DNA of 64,000 bases, taken from assembly GCF_008298035.1 (NCBI RefSeq), contig NZ_CP042910.1, positions 7,068,001-7,132,000 of the forward strand. Reading direction: 5' to 3'. The notes beneath the pieces were generated by a model that did not search any database, was not told the DNA's origin, and saw only the letters and a list, made by a program, of their open reading frames with translations. Positions 9,023 to 20,300 of the stretch are shown here, piece by piece (within the stretch, counting starts at the first letter, position 1; each line of letters opens with the position of its first letter). Source of the DNA: Gimesia maris. Its GTDB lineage: Bacteria > Planctomycetota > Planctomycetia > Planctomycetales > Planctomycetaceae. A program made the position numbers and the translations under genes.

Positions 9023-12000
9023 TCAAGCGGTTCGCTTTACATACAGACATGCCAGGCAGATTGCTCCGATCAGAAAGCAGGACATCGCGAAACCGGCAAT
9101 CCCGCCTGCCAGGAATAACCAGCCAATTAAACCGATTACCACCAGAGTGATTCCCAGTCGTTTTTGTGCAGCCTCTGATCGAACCACGCGAGGTAGTCCC
9201 CAGATCAAAGCGGCCAAAATCGCAATCCAGACAACCGTCCAGATTAAGGCAGAACCAAATTCCAGTGTAGTATCAGACCGCACATCTAAAGCCAGACGAG
9301 GTTGACCGCTGATCTTGGTAAACTCCAGTTTGTGTCCCTGCAGCGGGATTTCAAACTGCAATGAAATCCCCCCCGCCTGTGTCCAGCTAGCCAGTTGATT
9401 TTGTTGTAATTGTGTTTCGTCATTAGCTGATTTCTGCTTTTTACGGTCTGATTCGGAGGCCGACAGAATACCTCCACCCATTCCACCCCCACCACCACCG
9501 AATGATCCCAGGTCGGGTTTATAAGCATCTGCCAGGGATTCTTCCACATCGTTCAGCTGATTCCAGAAATTACTTTCTTTCCGATCAGCCAGCCCATTGT
9601 TTGATGCGTCCCTTCTCAGGAACTTCGCTTTCCATTCCATGGTAGTAGTCACAGGATTCTGTGGGTCGAGAGCCTTGGCTTGTTTCGCGATCGCTTCTGC
9701 TTCTGTATAGCGACGCTGATCAACTGATTCATTAAATTTTTCTACCAGCTCGGACAATTCCCTGGATTGAGCGGATTGAGTGCGGGCTTGCGATTGGATT
9801 TCCGCCCGTCCGATTTTCTTTTCTTCCTGAAGTGGTTTCAACTGTGATTGCAGTTGCTCAGTCGTATTCTGCAGACTCTGCTGGCGCCTGAGGGCACGGC
9901 TATCCAGTTTGTACTCCATGGAATCAACTGGTTTGGGTAGATTTTTTGAACCACGGTTTCGAATGGTGTGACTTTTTAAACTGAAGGGACTATTCAATGA
10001 AAGATGTGGTGGTCCGGGTTCGCCCACAGGGGTTCCGGCTTGCATTTTTCCACGGTTCGCTTCAAACAGTGCCGTATTATTTCCAATAACCAGTTGATTA
10101 AATGTTTCTTCCGAATCGAAATCAGCCTGGCTATCCGCATTCGCATCCTTGGCTTCGCCTAACAGTTTTTCTTTCTGGGCCTGTCGCTGCTGTTCCTTTG
10201 ACTGGATTTCGCTGATTTGCTGCCAGAGCCGCTGTCCCTGCTGTCCCTGTTGTGAACTGGAATCCAATTTGAGTTCCAGTTGCTTCAGATTGCTGATCGC
10301 ACGGCTGCGAACGCGATCACTTTTACTGCTGCTATAAACTGAATACAGGTTCTCCACATCTTTTACCAGACTGGTTAGCGATGTGTCTTCCTGGGCCTGA
10401 TGAGATTCAACCGGAGTCATGTTGGTGCGTGGATCATCCAGTCGGGCGGAAGCAGAATAGTCGTCTGGAATATATACATTCCACCTGGTCTGCGCGACCG
10501 GAATCCCATACTCCGCATTTTCTGCTGGCAACACGACCTGAGGGGGCTGCAGATCAATCACTTCTGCCTGCCAGCGCAATGTGCCCTGAGGTAGAGGTTT
10601 GGCTAAACGTCCTGTGAGAATCAGGTTCACCTCAAATGAGAGATCGGCGGCGCTGGTTTTGGGAAGTGCCAGCAGATAAATCTGATCCTTCGAGCCCGGC
10701 TTTTCTTTTTCCTGTTTCAGGAATACCGGCGCCACGGGAACACTTTTGACAAATGCACTCAGGATTTGTGATTTCTCCGGAATCCGGATCGCCAGAAACT
10801 GACGTGAACGATTCCGAATCCGATATGCAGCATGCGTTTTCCAGCTGCCATCCTGCGCCAGAACTGTTGTCAGTTCCGAGAGGTTTACAGCAGCAGCAGC
10901 GCCCTGATCCGATTGAAACTGTTGAATCTGAAACTGAGGGGGTTTGGCAGTCCCGATAATGCGTGCCAGTTCCATCGCCTGGTTGGCGAGGGCATCATTA
11001 ATCTGTAAAGGCATTTCTTCTCGACTGACAGAAACGATACTCTCCGGGTTCAACAAAGAGAGTCGCGCCCAGGAATGGTTAACCAGCATCAGATAATGCT
11101 GCTGTGTTTCCAGTTCCGTGGTTTGCGGATCCACCAGCCCACTGGTATCCATCACGCGCACCCGGGGAATCGCGATCTGCTGTGACGCAGGAGGGGACTG
11201 CGTGGATTCGGCCGTAATAAAGTAAGACCCCTCGACGGAATCCTGCAAATGAACGGTCCATTGAACGACGGCATCACCAATCACACGTTTATCAATCTGA
11301 CGAATGCCATCACCGCGAAAATCCAGGTGCTCACCCAACTCCAGTGGAGTCGTAAATGACAATGTATCCGTCGCAGCCCCCTGAATCGACCAGCGTATGG
11401 CAACAGTGTGACTTACTGAAACATTACCGACCGTGGTCATCACCAGGGAATTCGCTGTAATCGAAGGTTGAGCCGGCGAGAGTTCCAGTTTGATCCATTC
11501 AGGAAGCTCGGCAGAAGAACGGAACACAAATTGAGGTAAACGAGACTGCTGTGACTTCATGTCCGACGGCAGATCTTCGGCTGATATGGCACGCCAGTCT
11601 TTAAGTTCTGGCACACGGGCAACCAGCGAATCATCACACCAGATCGCCAGATCGCTGCGCACCCCAGAGACTTCCAGCGGAGTCAGAATCATGACTTCCG
11701 CTTCACGCTGACTTGCATCGCGGGGAATGACACCTTCGCAGATAATTTCCACATGGTCTGCTTTGAGCTCTGCAAATTCCACTACCAGTACCCGCATATC
11801 ATCGGCATTCTGTTCGATCACATACCAGTCGTCCATCCCAGGTGCATTCACACTCAATACCAGATAGGATTCGGGCAATTCCAGCACAAACGTGGATTCG
11901 GGAATCCCTTTCAACTGATATCGGATTCGACTCGAAAGACTCATTTTTCGCGGCGAGACATACACAGCATGTTCTGCCACAGCCTGCTTATCGGATTGAC

Positions 12001-15000
12001 GTCGTGACAGAGAGAACCCCAGCGAGAACGGCCTGCGGGAAAAACGATAAGCCCACTGTGGTTTCAGCACCATCCCATCGATTTTCCAATCCGCTGTTGA
12101 AGTCTCTGGGTTGCTGAACTGCGCAGAATCAATCTGAATCGCGCCGCTGATTTTCTCAGGACGGATTTGAAACTGTGACTGAGCGTAAACACCGATCGTT
12201 CCATTTTCATTCGTCACATTTTCAGGAACGATTTGAGGCAGCTCGAGTGTGCGAGTCTGTTTTCCGACAGACAGGGATTGAAATGCGATCAGTTTAATGC
12301 TGGTGGACTCTTTGATATCTCGTCGTAGAAAGACTTTAATCTGTCGAGCTTCGCCGCTGCCCATCATTTCCCAGCCTCCGACATCAGGGCCTGAGATTGA
12401 TTGAACACGCAGGTCTTCTGAGATTTTCAAAGTTGCCTGGTTAATCTGGCCCTGCCGAACCCGATATTGGTGAGTGCTCTGCAGTACGATTCCGGCATCC
12501 TGAAGAAGAACAGACTGTGTGGTCTGACACTGGACGATCCCCTGAATGGCACCGCGTTCTTCGGCTGGCCTCCAGGCAATCTGGATATCTCCCCCCTCAT
12601 CTATGGGTAGTTCCAAAGTCGCTTTGTCTGCTGTTTTCACTTTCCGATACGTTGTACGAATTCCGGTCACGCTGATTTCAGCATCTGGACTGGGCAGTTT
12701 CACCGTCAAACGACCGCTGGCCACAGGCTGAAGGCTCATTTGAAAACTTCCGGCTGATCCAGTCTGTTGTGCGGGGAGATCAAATTCCAGATCCAGAATA
12801 TGTATTCCCGGTTTGGCAACGATGATGGAATAAACATGTTCTGCCACGGATTTCTTGGCACTGAACTGGTTTAAAGGAAATGTCAGCAGAGTCGCTGATT
12901 CCCCATCTAATCTGGCACTGCTGAGAGCCACTTTTCCCAGCGGGAGCGGGAGAGTGACCGGCTGAGTCCCCGTCGTATGAATGACCAGCCTGCCTGTAAT
13001 ATGCACCACCGCCTGCCCGGGTCCCGCGCCAGGTTTGACTTCGGCCGCGTATAATGCCTGACTGATCGCACCGAGGGAATCTGTCCCCTGATTGATTGGC
13101 TGATCGGGATGAGCGGCATTCCAGAGACGCTTGAATTCCTCGCGAGGTAGAAAGATCCGTTGAGAATCCAGAGGGTCGGTACCTGCTTCGTAGGGTATCA
13201 TCAGATTCTGTGGCAGTTTTGGTGAATTGACTACCTGTGTTGGTGACATTCCAGCAGTGGTCGGTTTCTTCTGCGCATACACGGCTGTGGAATTACTGTA
13301 AAAACATCCCAGCAAGATGAGTGATGTGACTGTCGCCTGCTTTACAGAGGGAGAAATCGTTGACCCTTTAAATTCTTTTTTCAGGGTTCGTACTATCCAT
13401 TCGATTCCCCAGCACAGACCTGCCAGCAAGGTGCCGACAAACAGCCCATCCAGCACGGGTTGAAGTCGAACCGGAAACAGCGAACTGCAGGCGACCGGTA
13501 ACAGAACTCCCGCCAGCAATACCAGCAATCGTTTGTAACAGGCTAATCGCCGCAGAAACCAGCCTGCCCAGAGCACACCGAACATCACCGCCAGGAATAG
13601 TTTCTGACTCGACCGCGCCTGTTGCAGGGATACCTGCAGTGATAAGGGCTGATCCTGAGGTTCGCCATAATATTGAAATGCCATCGAACGGAATCCCTCA
13701 GGTTGTGGCAGCGAAGCAATTACGGACAGGCGTCCTCCCAAAGCACGTTCGGGATTAGCCACACTCAGCTGATCCACGGCTTCTTTTTTGGCAGCTTCAC
13801 CAGCGACACGACCAGGTTGATCAACCGGTTTGCCTTGCATGGATGAGTCTGGTACCGGCGTGACATTCATGCGAGGAGACTGAGGGGAACCAGACCGCTG
13901 GAATATTTTCCCCCCTTCAATCCTGCGTTTGGATTTTGCGAGTAACCGCTGGTTGGCCATATTTTCTGGAGTAACCGATAATGGTGAATCGACTGCCTGT
14001 CGATCAAGGCCCAATTCGCTTTCCGGACGAGTACTGGGAGCGGCTTCATTCTGCAGGTTGAAATTGAAATCGTCTCCAAGGGGTGCGGTGGCCTCGTGGA
14101 ATCGCTTATCTGTTCCAGCTTGAAACTCGATACCATCGTTCAGATAGTAGGCTGATGGCATGTGGGCTTCTTCTGTTATGGCGGATGTAACCTCATAAGA
14201 AGAACGCATCCGTGAGTTCATAAGCAATCCAATCACCGCTAACAGTAGACAGAACCCGGCGAAAAGCGTAATGACCGCGCTAAATCGGCCTTTACGAAAC
14301 GCAAAGATTCCGATCAGAATTGCCAGCACAAGAAAGAAGACAATCATTGACCGATAGATAATCGCACGACCAGACAAGAGACTGATATGCTGGCGAAGAT
14401 TTTCCAGAATACCCAGTCGCGGTAAAGGCTGATCCGGAACGAAGTCTCCCGAACTTTCTGAGACGAAATAATCATAAGGATAGAGTATCGACCAGGTCTG
14501 GTCTAAAATCATTAAAGGTTGAATCGCCCCGGTTCCATCAACGACGGCAACCCGGGGTGGAGTCTGTGTCAGTTGAGTTGATCCTTGAGTCGTCACTCGA
14601 TTGTCATCATACAATAATTGAAGCGTGTGAAAATTATGTTCCTGAACATCCGAAGTAACCGGAATGATAAACGCTGTCTCTGTTTTGCGAACTTCAACGG
14701 GAGCCCCCTGTACGAGTGCAGAAAGTAACTCCGCTCCTTCTGGTAAGGAAACCTGCAATGCCTGAATTCCAACTGCTGAAAAATTGAGGAGCACTTCATT
14801 TTGCACTTCCCGGTTCGGACCGATCACACTTTTCAGAGACATGAGCTGCGCAATAGCCGTGGGAACTGCCGTCTGATCAAAGCGAGTTTCCAGAACTTCA
14901 ATCTGATGTCCGATACCGACAAAACGATAAGCGGCCACAATTCTTTCTCGAGGCTGATATGCGACGGGAACTGGTAACTCTGCCGCGTCAATGGTCGTCA

Positions 15001-17284
15001 GTGACTGTCCCCGAATTCCTGTTGCCTTGATTTTAAGTCGCTGATCCCCCTCGGCTTCGAAGGCGACTTCACCATATTGCCTGTCTGCCGACATGATCTG
15101 CAGCTGGGGAACATTGACGGTTTCCCCGTTCTTGCGAGGCTGTTCTACCGTCACACTCAGGATCTGCCTGCCACTCAGACGACGATCCATTTTCAATGTC
15201 CAGACACGAACGCCATTCTTTGGCTCCTGGGCCACTTGCTCTAAGATTTTGCCTGCAGAATTGATTAATCGAAACTGAAGGTTCTGACTTACGTTTTCGG
15301 GGAGGGCCACCATCAGGGAACGATAACTGCCTCGCTCGACATGGAGTGTCGTCTCAAAATGTGAAAATAAGGTCGTCGGATCCAACCTGACATATTGCAG
15401 GTGATGTGCGACAAGCTGTAATGGTTTTCGCGAAATCGTCAGACTGCCAGAATACTGATTGTCCTGGTACTGATAGCCAAATCGCATCTGTGGAATCTGT
15501 TCCTGGAGTGGTTCCAGATTCATCAACTCACTGGGAACCAGATCCCAGTCAGAGTCCGCATTAATGATCAGAGAGCCTTCCAGAATTTTTGCCTGAGGTA
15601 ATTCCACCTGGGGAATACTCAACAACTGACTTTCAGATTCAGGGGGCCAGTTTTCCAGATCCCGATGTGCTGTCACGATCACTTTGGCTTCCTGATTCGC
15701 AGGCAGCGGTTGAGGAAAAGTGAGTCTGACCAGCTTACTGCCGGCTTCCCGTGAGGATTCCTTCCAGTCAATCTGCTGGTCCTGCAGCGAGGCTCCGAGA
15801 ATGGTCCACTCTGCCGGAATTTTCATCTGAAACTCGAACAGGGGAGCAAACAGACTTTCTACGGTTGTCACCAGCCTCAGATCCATACCCTGTTCATTCA
15901 GATCTACAACGGTTGAAGCTGCCATTTGCACTTCAGAACGTTTTTCCTGCGTCACCAGGGAGATTTCGAATTTCTGTTGCCAGAAGTCGAAATCCAGTCC
16001 GGGATCTGAAGTCGTGCGTTTCCCCGTGGGAACGACTTCCATCGCTTTACGACGGACGTCATTCATTTTTTCCACCTGCAAACGCACACCGGGAGGATAG
16101 CGGATCAGAACCGAACCGACGTGCGAATTGACTTTTTCAATCAACAGATTGGGGACCTGCCATGCATCTTCTGCTTCCGTTGTCATCACACCACGACAGA
16201 TGATCTGCCGTTCGCCTTCGACCGGTTGACGATAATTGAGAGTGATCTCAGTACGACGACGATCTTTCATGCTGTCATTGAGCACCCATGATTCCAGTCC
16301 GGTAGATTCCACACTGATGATCTCCAGATTCTGTGGCACGCTTAACACCAGTTGATCGAGTGACTGGCCAAAGATGCTGAGTGTTGTCTGTGCCTGCCAG
16401 GCGACTTTACCAGGGCTGACAGAGACACCTATCCCACTCCGGGCAAATATCAGGGAATCGTTAGCCTGTTCGCGGCTCTGTTCTGTAATCTTTAAAACGA
16501 CCTGCCCGGTACCCCCGATCGGAAATTCATAAGAGACCACTTCTCCTGCAGTGTCCGCAGGTTTGACTTTTAATTCATTCACGATCAGATGCTGCTTCCG
16601 GGGTAGTTTGATTTTGAACTGACTGGCAACGCCCGGCAGGAGTTGAAACTGTGAAACCTGGTCACTGCCCACTGTATTTAAGGGTGCGGAGAGTTGCAGT
16701 ACCAGTTGGTGTTCCCCCGACTTTTGACTGAACAACTGCAGCATTTTCGTTTTTGATGCTGCACGGGCAATCATCGCTGGTTGCTGATCCAGCTGCGCAG
16801 ATTCAACGGCAAGTCCACTGAAAGGCAGGTCGATTACTGTCAACTGCTGCCGAAACTGCCTGATGAAAAGCGTGGCTTTGATCAGTAACTGTCGATCTAC
16901 AATCTTCGCCTGGTAGTCGGCAGCATAAATCAAAGTATTTGACGAGGGTAAATCAATGTCCCCCGTCCCCTGCTTTGCCTGCTTCTTTAAGGAATCATAC
17001 TCGTTCCGCGATAACAACACCCCACTCTTGTCTCGGGACATGATCGCATCAAGCTGATCCAGAGGCAGATACACGGCTGTTTCAGGCCATTTTTTTGAGG
17101 CGGTTTGAGTGGCGCTTTGTTTCGCAGTCGTATTCTCTGCTGCCAGTGATATTCGATTCAGTCCCAGCGGAACTACAGAAACAACTGTCACCAGCAGAAA
17201 GACCCCGGCGATCAGTCTCCGCAAGAATCTTATTCGTTTGACAGAAATTGTATTGGCTGCAGAACTTGATTTATTCCATCTCAT
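9023..17284 (-). CDS. Giant two-module membrane/envelope protein, function unknown
   Basis: About 2753 residues. The ATG at 17284 is preferred because TGAGG lies 6 bases before it; a GTG at 17308 and an ATG at 17296 are alternatives. An N-terminal membrane or signal segment (about residues 18-40) leads to a conserved segment YLPLDQLDAIM (about 68), then long beta-rich extracytoplasmic stretches. Membrane helices cluster at about 980-1025 and 1228-1300. A signal-peptide-like segment SLILLGCFYSNSTAVYAQ follows at about 1318-1336, then a second copy of the start segment, IFLPREEFKRLW, at about 1375. The second half has further beta-rich repeats, a coiled-coil/TPR-like stretch (about 2318-2540), a Gly-rich run (about 2593-2603) and two or three C-terminal helices. 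It appears to be an ancient fusion of two homologous proteins. The upstream gene is a third copy of the module. The role is unknown. Confidence 0.78.
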   Translation of the reverse strand: MRWNKSSSAANTISVKRIRFLRRLIAGVFLLVTVVSVVPLGLNRISLAAENTTAKQSATQTASKKWPETAVYLPLDQLDAIMSRDKSGVLLSRNEYDSLKKQAKQGTGDIDLPSSNTLIYAADYQAKIVDRQLLIKATLFIRQFRQQLTVIDLPFSGLAVESAQLDQQPAMIARAASKTKMLQLFSQKSGEHQLVLQLSAPLNTVGSDQVSQFQLLPGVASQFKIKLPRKQHLIVNELKVKPADTAGEVVSYEFPIGGTGQVVLKITEQSREQANDSLIFARSGIGVSVSPGKVAWQAQTTLSIFGQSLDQLVLSVPQNLEIISVESTGLESWVLNDSMKDRRRTEITLNYRQPVEGERQIICRGVMTTEAEDAWQVPNLLIEKVNSHVGSVLIRYPPGVRLQVEKMNDVRRKAMEVVPTGKRTTSDPGLDFDFWQQKFEISLVTQEKRSEVQMAASTVVDLNEQGMDLRLVTTVESLFAPLFEFQMKIPAEWTILGASLQDQQIDWKESSREAGSKLVRLTFPQPLPANQEAKVIVTAHRDLENWPPESESQLLSIPQVELPQAKILEGSLIINADSDWDLVPSELMNLEPLQEQIPQMRFGYQYQDNQYSGSLTISRKPLQLVAHHLQYVRLDPTTLFSHFETTLHVERGSYRSLMVALPENVSQNLQFRLINSAGKILEQVAQEPKNGVRVWTLKMDRRLSGRQILSVTVEQPRKNGETVNVPQLQIMSADRQYGEVAFEAEGDQRLKIKATGIRGQSLTTIDAAELPVPVAYQPRERIVAAYRFVGIGHQIEVLETRFDQTAVPTAIAQLMSLKSVIGPNREVQNEVLLNFSAVGIQALQVSLPEGAELLSALVQGAPVEVRKTETAFIIPVTSDVQEHNFHTLQLLYDDNRVTTQGSTQLTQTPPRVAVVDGTGAIQPLMILDQTWSILYPYDYFVSESSGDFVPDQPLPRLGILENLRQHISLLSGRAIIYRSMIVFFLVLAILIGIFAFRKGRFSAVITLFAGFCLLLAVIGLLMNSRMRSSYEVTSAITEEAHMPSAYYLNDGIEFQAGTDKRFHEATAPLGDDFNFNLQNEAAPSTRPESELGLDRQAVDSPLSVTPENMANQRLLAKSKRRIEGGKIFQRSGSPQSPRMNVTPVPDSSMQGKPVDQPGRVAGEAAKKEAVDQLSVANPERALGGRLSVIASLPQPEGFRSMAFQYYGEPQDQPLSLQVSLQQARSSQKLFLAVMFGVLWAGWFLRRLACYKRLLVLLAGVLLPVACSSLFPVRLQPVLDGLFVGTLLAGLCWGIEWIVRTLKKEFKGSTISPSVKQATVTSLILLGCFYSNSTAVYAQKKPTTAGMSPTQVVNSPKLPQNLMIPYEAGTDPLDSQRIFLPREEFKRLWNAAHPDQPINQGTDSLGAISQALYAAEVKPGAGPGQAVVHITGRLVIHTTGTQPVTLPLPLGKVALSSARLDGESATLLTFPLNQFSAKKSVAEHVYSIIVAKPGIHILDLEFDLPAQQTGSAGSFQMSLQPVASGRLTVKLPSPDAEISVTGIRTTYRKVKTADKATLELPIDEGGDIQIAWRPAEERGAIQGIVQCQTTQSVLLQDAGIVLQSTHQYRVRQGQINQATLKISEDLRVQSISGPDVGGWEMMGSGEARQIKVFLRRDIKESTSIKLIAFQSLSVGKQTRTLELPQIVPENVTNENGTIGVYAQSQFQIRPEKISGAIQIDSAQFSNPETSTADWKIDGMVLKPQWAYRFSRRPFSLGFSLSRRQSDKQAVAEHAVYVSPRKMSLSSRIRYQLKGIPESTFVLELPESYLVLSVNAPGMDDWYVIEQNADDMRVLVVEFAELKADHVEIICEGVIPRDASQREAEVMILTPLEVSGVRSDLAIWCDDSLVARVPELKDWRAISAEDLPSDMKSQQSRLPQFVFRSSAELPEWIKLELSPAQPSITANSLVMTTVGNVSVSHTVAIRWSIQGAATDTLSFTTPLELGEHLDFRGDGIRQIDKRVIGDAVVQWTVHLQDSVEGSYFITAESTQSPPASQQIAIPRVRVMDTSGLVDPQTTELETQQHYLMLVNHSWARLSLLNPESIVSVSREEMPLQINDALANQAMELARIIGTAKPPQFQIQQFQSDQGAAAAVNLSELTTVLAQDGSWKTHAAYRIRNRSRQFLAIRIPEKSQILSAFVKSVPVAPVFLKQEKEKPGSKDQIYLLALPKTSAADLSFEVNLILTGRLAKPLPQGTLRWQAEVIDLQPPQVVLPAENAEYGIPVAQTRWNVYIPDDYSASARLDDPRTNMTPVESHQAQEDTSLTSLVKDVENLYSVYSSSKSDRVRSRAISNLKQLELKLDSSSQQGQQGQRLWQQISEIQSKEQQRQAQKEKLLGEAKDANADSQADFDSEETFNQLVIGNNTALFEANRGKMQAGTPVGEPGPPHLSLNSPFSLKSHTIRNRGSKNLPKPVDSMEYKLDSRALRRQQSLQNTTEQLQSQLKPLQEEKKIGRAEIQSQARTQSAQSRELSELVEKFNESVDQRRYTEAEAIAKQAKALDPQNPVTTTMEWKAKFLRRDASNNGLADRKESNFWNQLNDVEESLADAYKPDLGSFGGGGGGMGGGILSASESDRKKQKSANDETQLQQNQLASWTQAGGISLQFEIPLQGHKLEFTKISGQPRLALDVRSDTTLEFGSALIWTVVWIAILAALIWGLPRVVRSEAAQKRLGITLVVIGLIGWLFLAGGIAGFAMSCFLIGAICLACLYVKRTA

Positions 17285-17353
17285 GGCGAACCTCATGAAG
17301 TGAGTCACTCATCGAAAACTCTTAATATGCTTGCAACATCGAACGGGGATAAT

Positions 17354-20300
17354 TTACGACTCTTTCTCATCCTGATTCTGTTCGAATTCATCGAAGACTC
17401 CTGGCGGCGGAATTACTGCCGCAGTCTGTCCACTCGAATTTACCGGTATGTCAGTCCGGGATGCTGTTTCAACAGACCGTAGTCCTGCCAGGGCATACAA
17501 GATCCAGATCGCGACCAAGGTTAGAATTCCGAACCGGGCGACATACAAACCATGCAGCACCATATCTGCGTTTGTCATTCCAATCATGGCGAGTAGAAAC
17601 ACCAGAAATATCAGCACGCCGACTTTGTTTTCCCAGGGTGTCTTTCGCATCACGAAGGCGATGACGACCAGCGCACCACTTAAGATCCAGGTAGCAAATG
17701 ACAGTTTCCACCAGGAAACACTGATTTCACTACTGTCACCCAGTCGTGTGTAGGTAAAGGCGCGTCCTTCTGTGGGGAAATCGATCAAAGAACCGGCAGA
17801 GGCACCAATCCACGAATCAAAGAATGTTCCTGAGACGTTTGTGCCCCCCCGTCGCGGGATAATCCCATCCAGGTAGGGTTCATATTCCGGCTGAAAATCA
17901 TCTGCTACATTCACCAGCGCGTATTGTTCGGGTACCCAGATCGCGGTTTTCAACTGTTGGACTACGACGTTTTCTCCTTTGACACCTCCAATGCGAGGTA
18001 GCGGTAAATTCAAGTTACCGCCAAAGGAGTCGGAAATCCGAGGCACTGCTTTCGTGAACAGCAGACTGACCAGGAAGGACTGGTCTGAAGACTGATCACG
18101 GGCAACATTTACAAAATAGTTAGACCAGCCTTCTTCATCCTGACTCTGATCCGCCTTTTCCAGTGGCACAGGCTGTCCCGCTACCGTAATACTCAGCGGT
18201 TCCATTCCTGCCGGTAACGCGACTTTCAACTGTTGCCGTTCGCTGGATTTCATCAGATAGCGACAGCGATAGGTGGATCGCCCTTCTTTACTCACCACTA
18301 CCTCAACAAGTGACTTGAGAATAATCGTCTCAACCACCTCCTGAATTTTGTGACGGGTGGAAGCGAGTTCCAGAGTCACCGGCTGATTGAAATATCGAAA
18401 CGCCAGAAAACCATCCTGAGGCATCAGTTTGAGCTCACGCAAATCAATAGGGTCCAGCTGCTCATCGAGTTCTGAAGTTGTTACGGAGAGCATCTTTGAC
18501 TTTCGCACAGCGATTTCGCCATAGACTCGAGAAAGAGGAACCTCACGTGACCGTGAGTCTCCCTCCGTTTTTTCCAGACCCAGGACTTTTAGAGGTGACA
18601 AAGCGATCTCTTTTAATGCGATATCACCGGTTGTCGCTTCCGATGGTTTCTTTTTCTCAGTTTTTTCTTCCGCTGTTTTCTCTTTCTCCGTTTCTTCTGC
18701 TGCATTTTCTGGGACTGACGCGCTGGTCACCATCGCCTGCAATCCTGGTGTAATATCGTAGCGGACTTCCAGAACATAGGGTCCCTGCACACTGCGTTGT
18801 GTAGTCACAGTCCAGACCACCCAGCCATCGACGGCCTGTTCTGTACGGCTTTTCTGCTTGATAGAAGGCGCCGGTGCCGGGGAAAGCGAGCGAATCTGAA
18901 CCAGATCAGCAATTGCTTCAGGGACCGCAAAACGGAAGGTGTCGACCCCTGCATACTGAACCTGATAATTGATCCTGGTCATCACTTCAGCGATCTGCTC
19001 TTTCACATCGACACTGGTGGCGACATCAGCAGTCAATCGTGTCGGCCGTATGCGGATCTGAACCGGAATCTCAACGGGACGACGGTTGTATTCCCACATG
19101 GATGCAAGTGACAGATTGCCAGACTGGAGGCGGTTCGAAGTAGTCGCTGGCTGGGCCCCAATCACATCGGGGTTGCTGATAATCAATTCCATTGCTTCAG
19201 GAGCAAAGATGGCAACCTGCCCTGTCTCCCGCTCCACATTGACTGGTTCAAGCAAGGGGACGTTTACCGTCGATTCCTGATCGGCTTTTTTAAAATCTCG
19301 GTGTGCGCGAATCTGTACTTTGAGATTTCCCTGATATTTCTGCTGGAGCGCAATCGTCAACAGCCGAGACTGCTTATCAAAGTTGTACTCTTTTAATCCC
19401 GCCACATTGACAGAATCGATCTCCAGTAGTTCCGGAACTTTCAACTGAAATGAGAAAATACCTGCACGCTGAATATTATAGGTCAGTTGGGCTCCCAGTC
19501 GAATTTCATCTTCACCGAAACTACATTCACTTAACTGACTCACGAAAACCCGGGCTTCCAGAGGCTGTACTTTGATCTGCAGCCGGGCAGAGGGATTGAA
19601 AAATCGATAGTAGACAGCATCAGGTCTTTGAATACTCTCTGGAATGCCCTTATTTTCACTACGTGTGACCCCCGATGTTTCGGTCACAGTGAAGGTCATA
19701 CTTTCTCCCGGTGTGATGGCAATTTGGCCGCTTTCCCGAATGACATCCAGAGCATGGATTCCATACGACGTGGAATCAGACAATCCCAGAATTTGAAAAG
19801 GTTCCTCTGGGATTTCTTTTTCGGTGTGAACCTGAATAGATGCGCCACTCTGTAATTGATTGAGAAACTCAATCAGCACCACCTGTCGATCTGCGTTTTT
19901 CTCCACCTTCCAGCTTTTGATCTTGGTATTTGCAGAAGTCAGATCAAGAATTCGGTCATTCAGGGGCACAGCAATGCGTGCTGACTGCATATCCCCCCTG
20001 AGCACATCGTATTTTAATGTTGTCTGTGTATGAACCAGGCCATCCCGGATGGAAACGAGTGTTGAGTTTTCGACACTGGCTAACAGATCCATTTCCGGCT
20101 TTGAACTTTCGCGGGGATACCACAGGGCACTGATCTGAGCAGTGGCCCCCAGTGTGGATTTCACAAGTGTTGCATCGGCGGGAGAACTGGCTGGTAACCG
20201 CACCAGTTGGGGAGTGATTTTAACAGTCTGATCAGATTCGGGAATCAACAGTTCCAGTGTCGTGATTCCCACAGTGGGACAGACAAATTGAAAACTTCGT

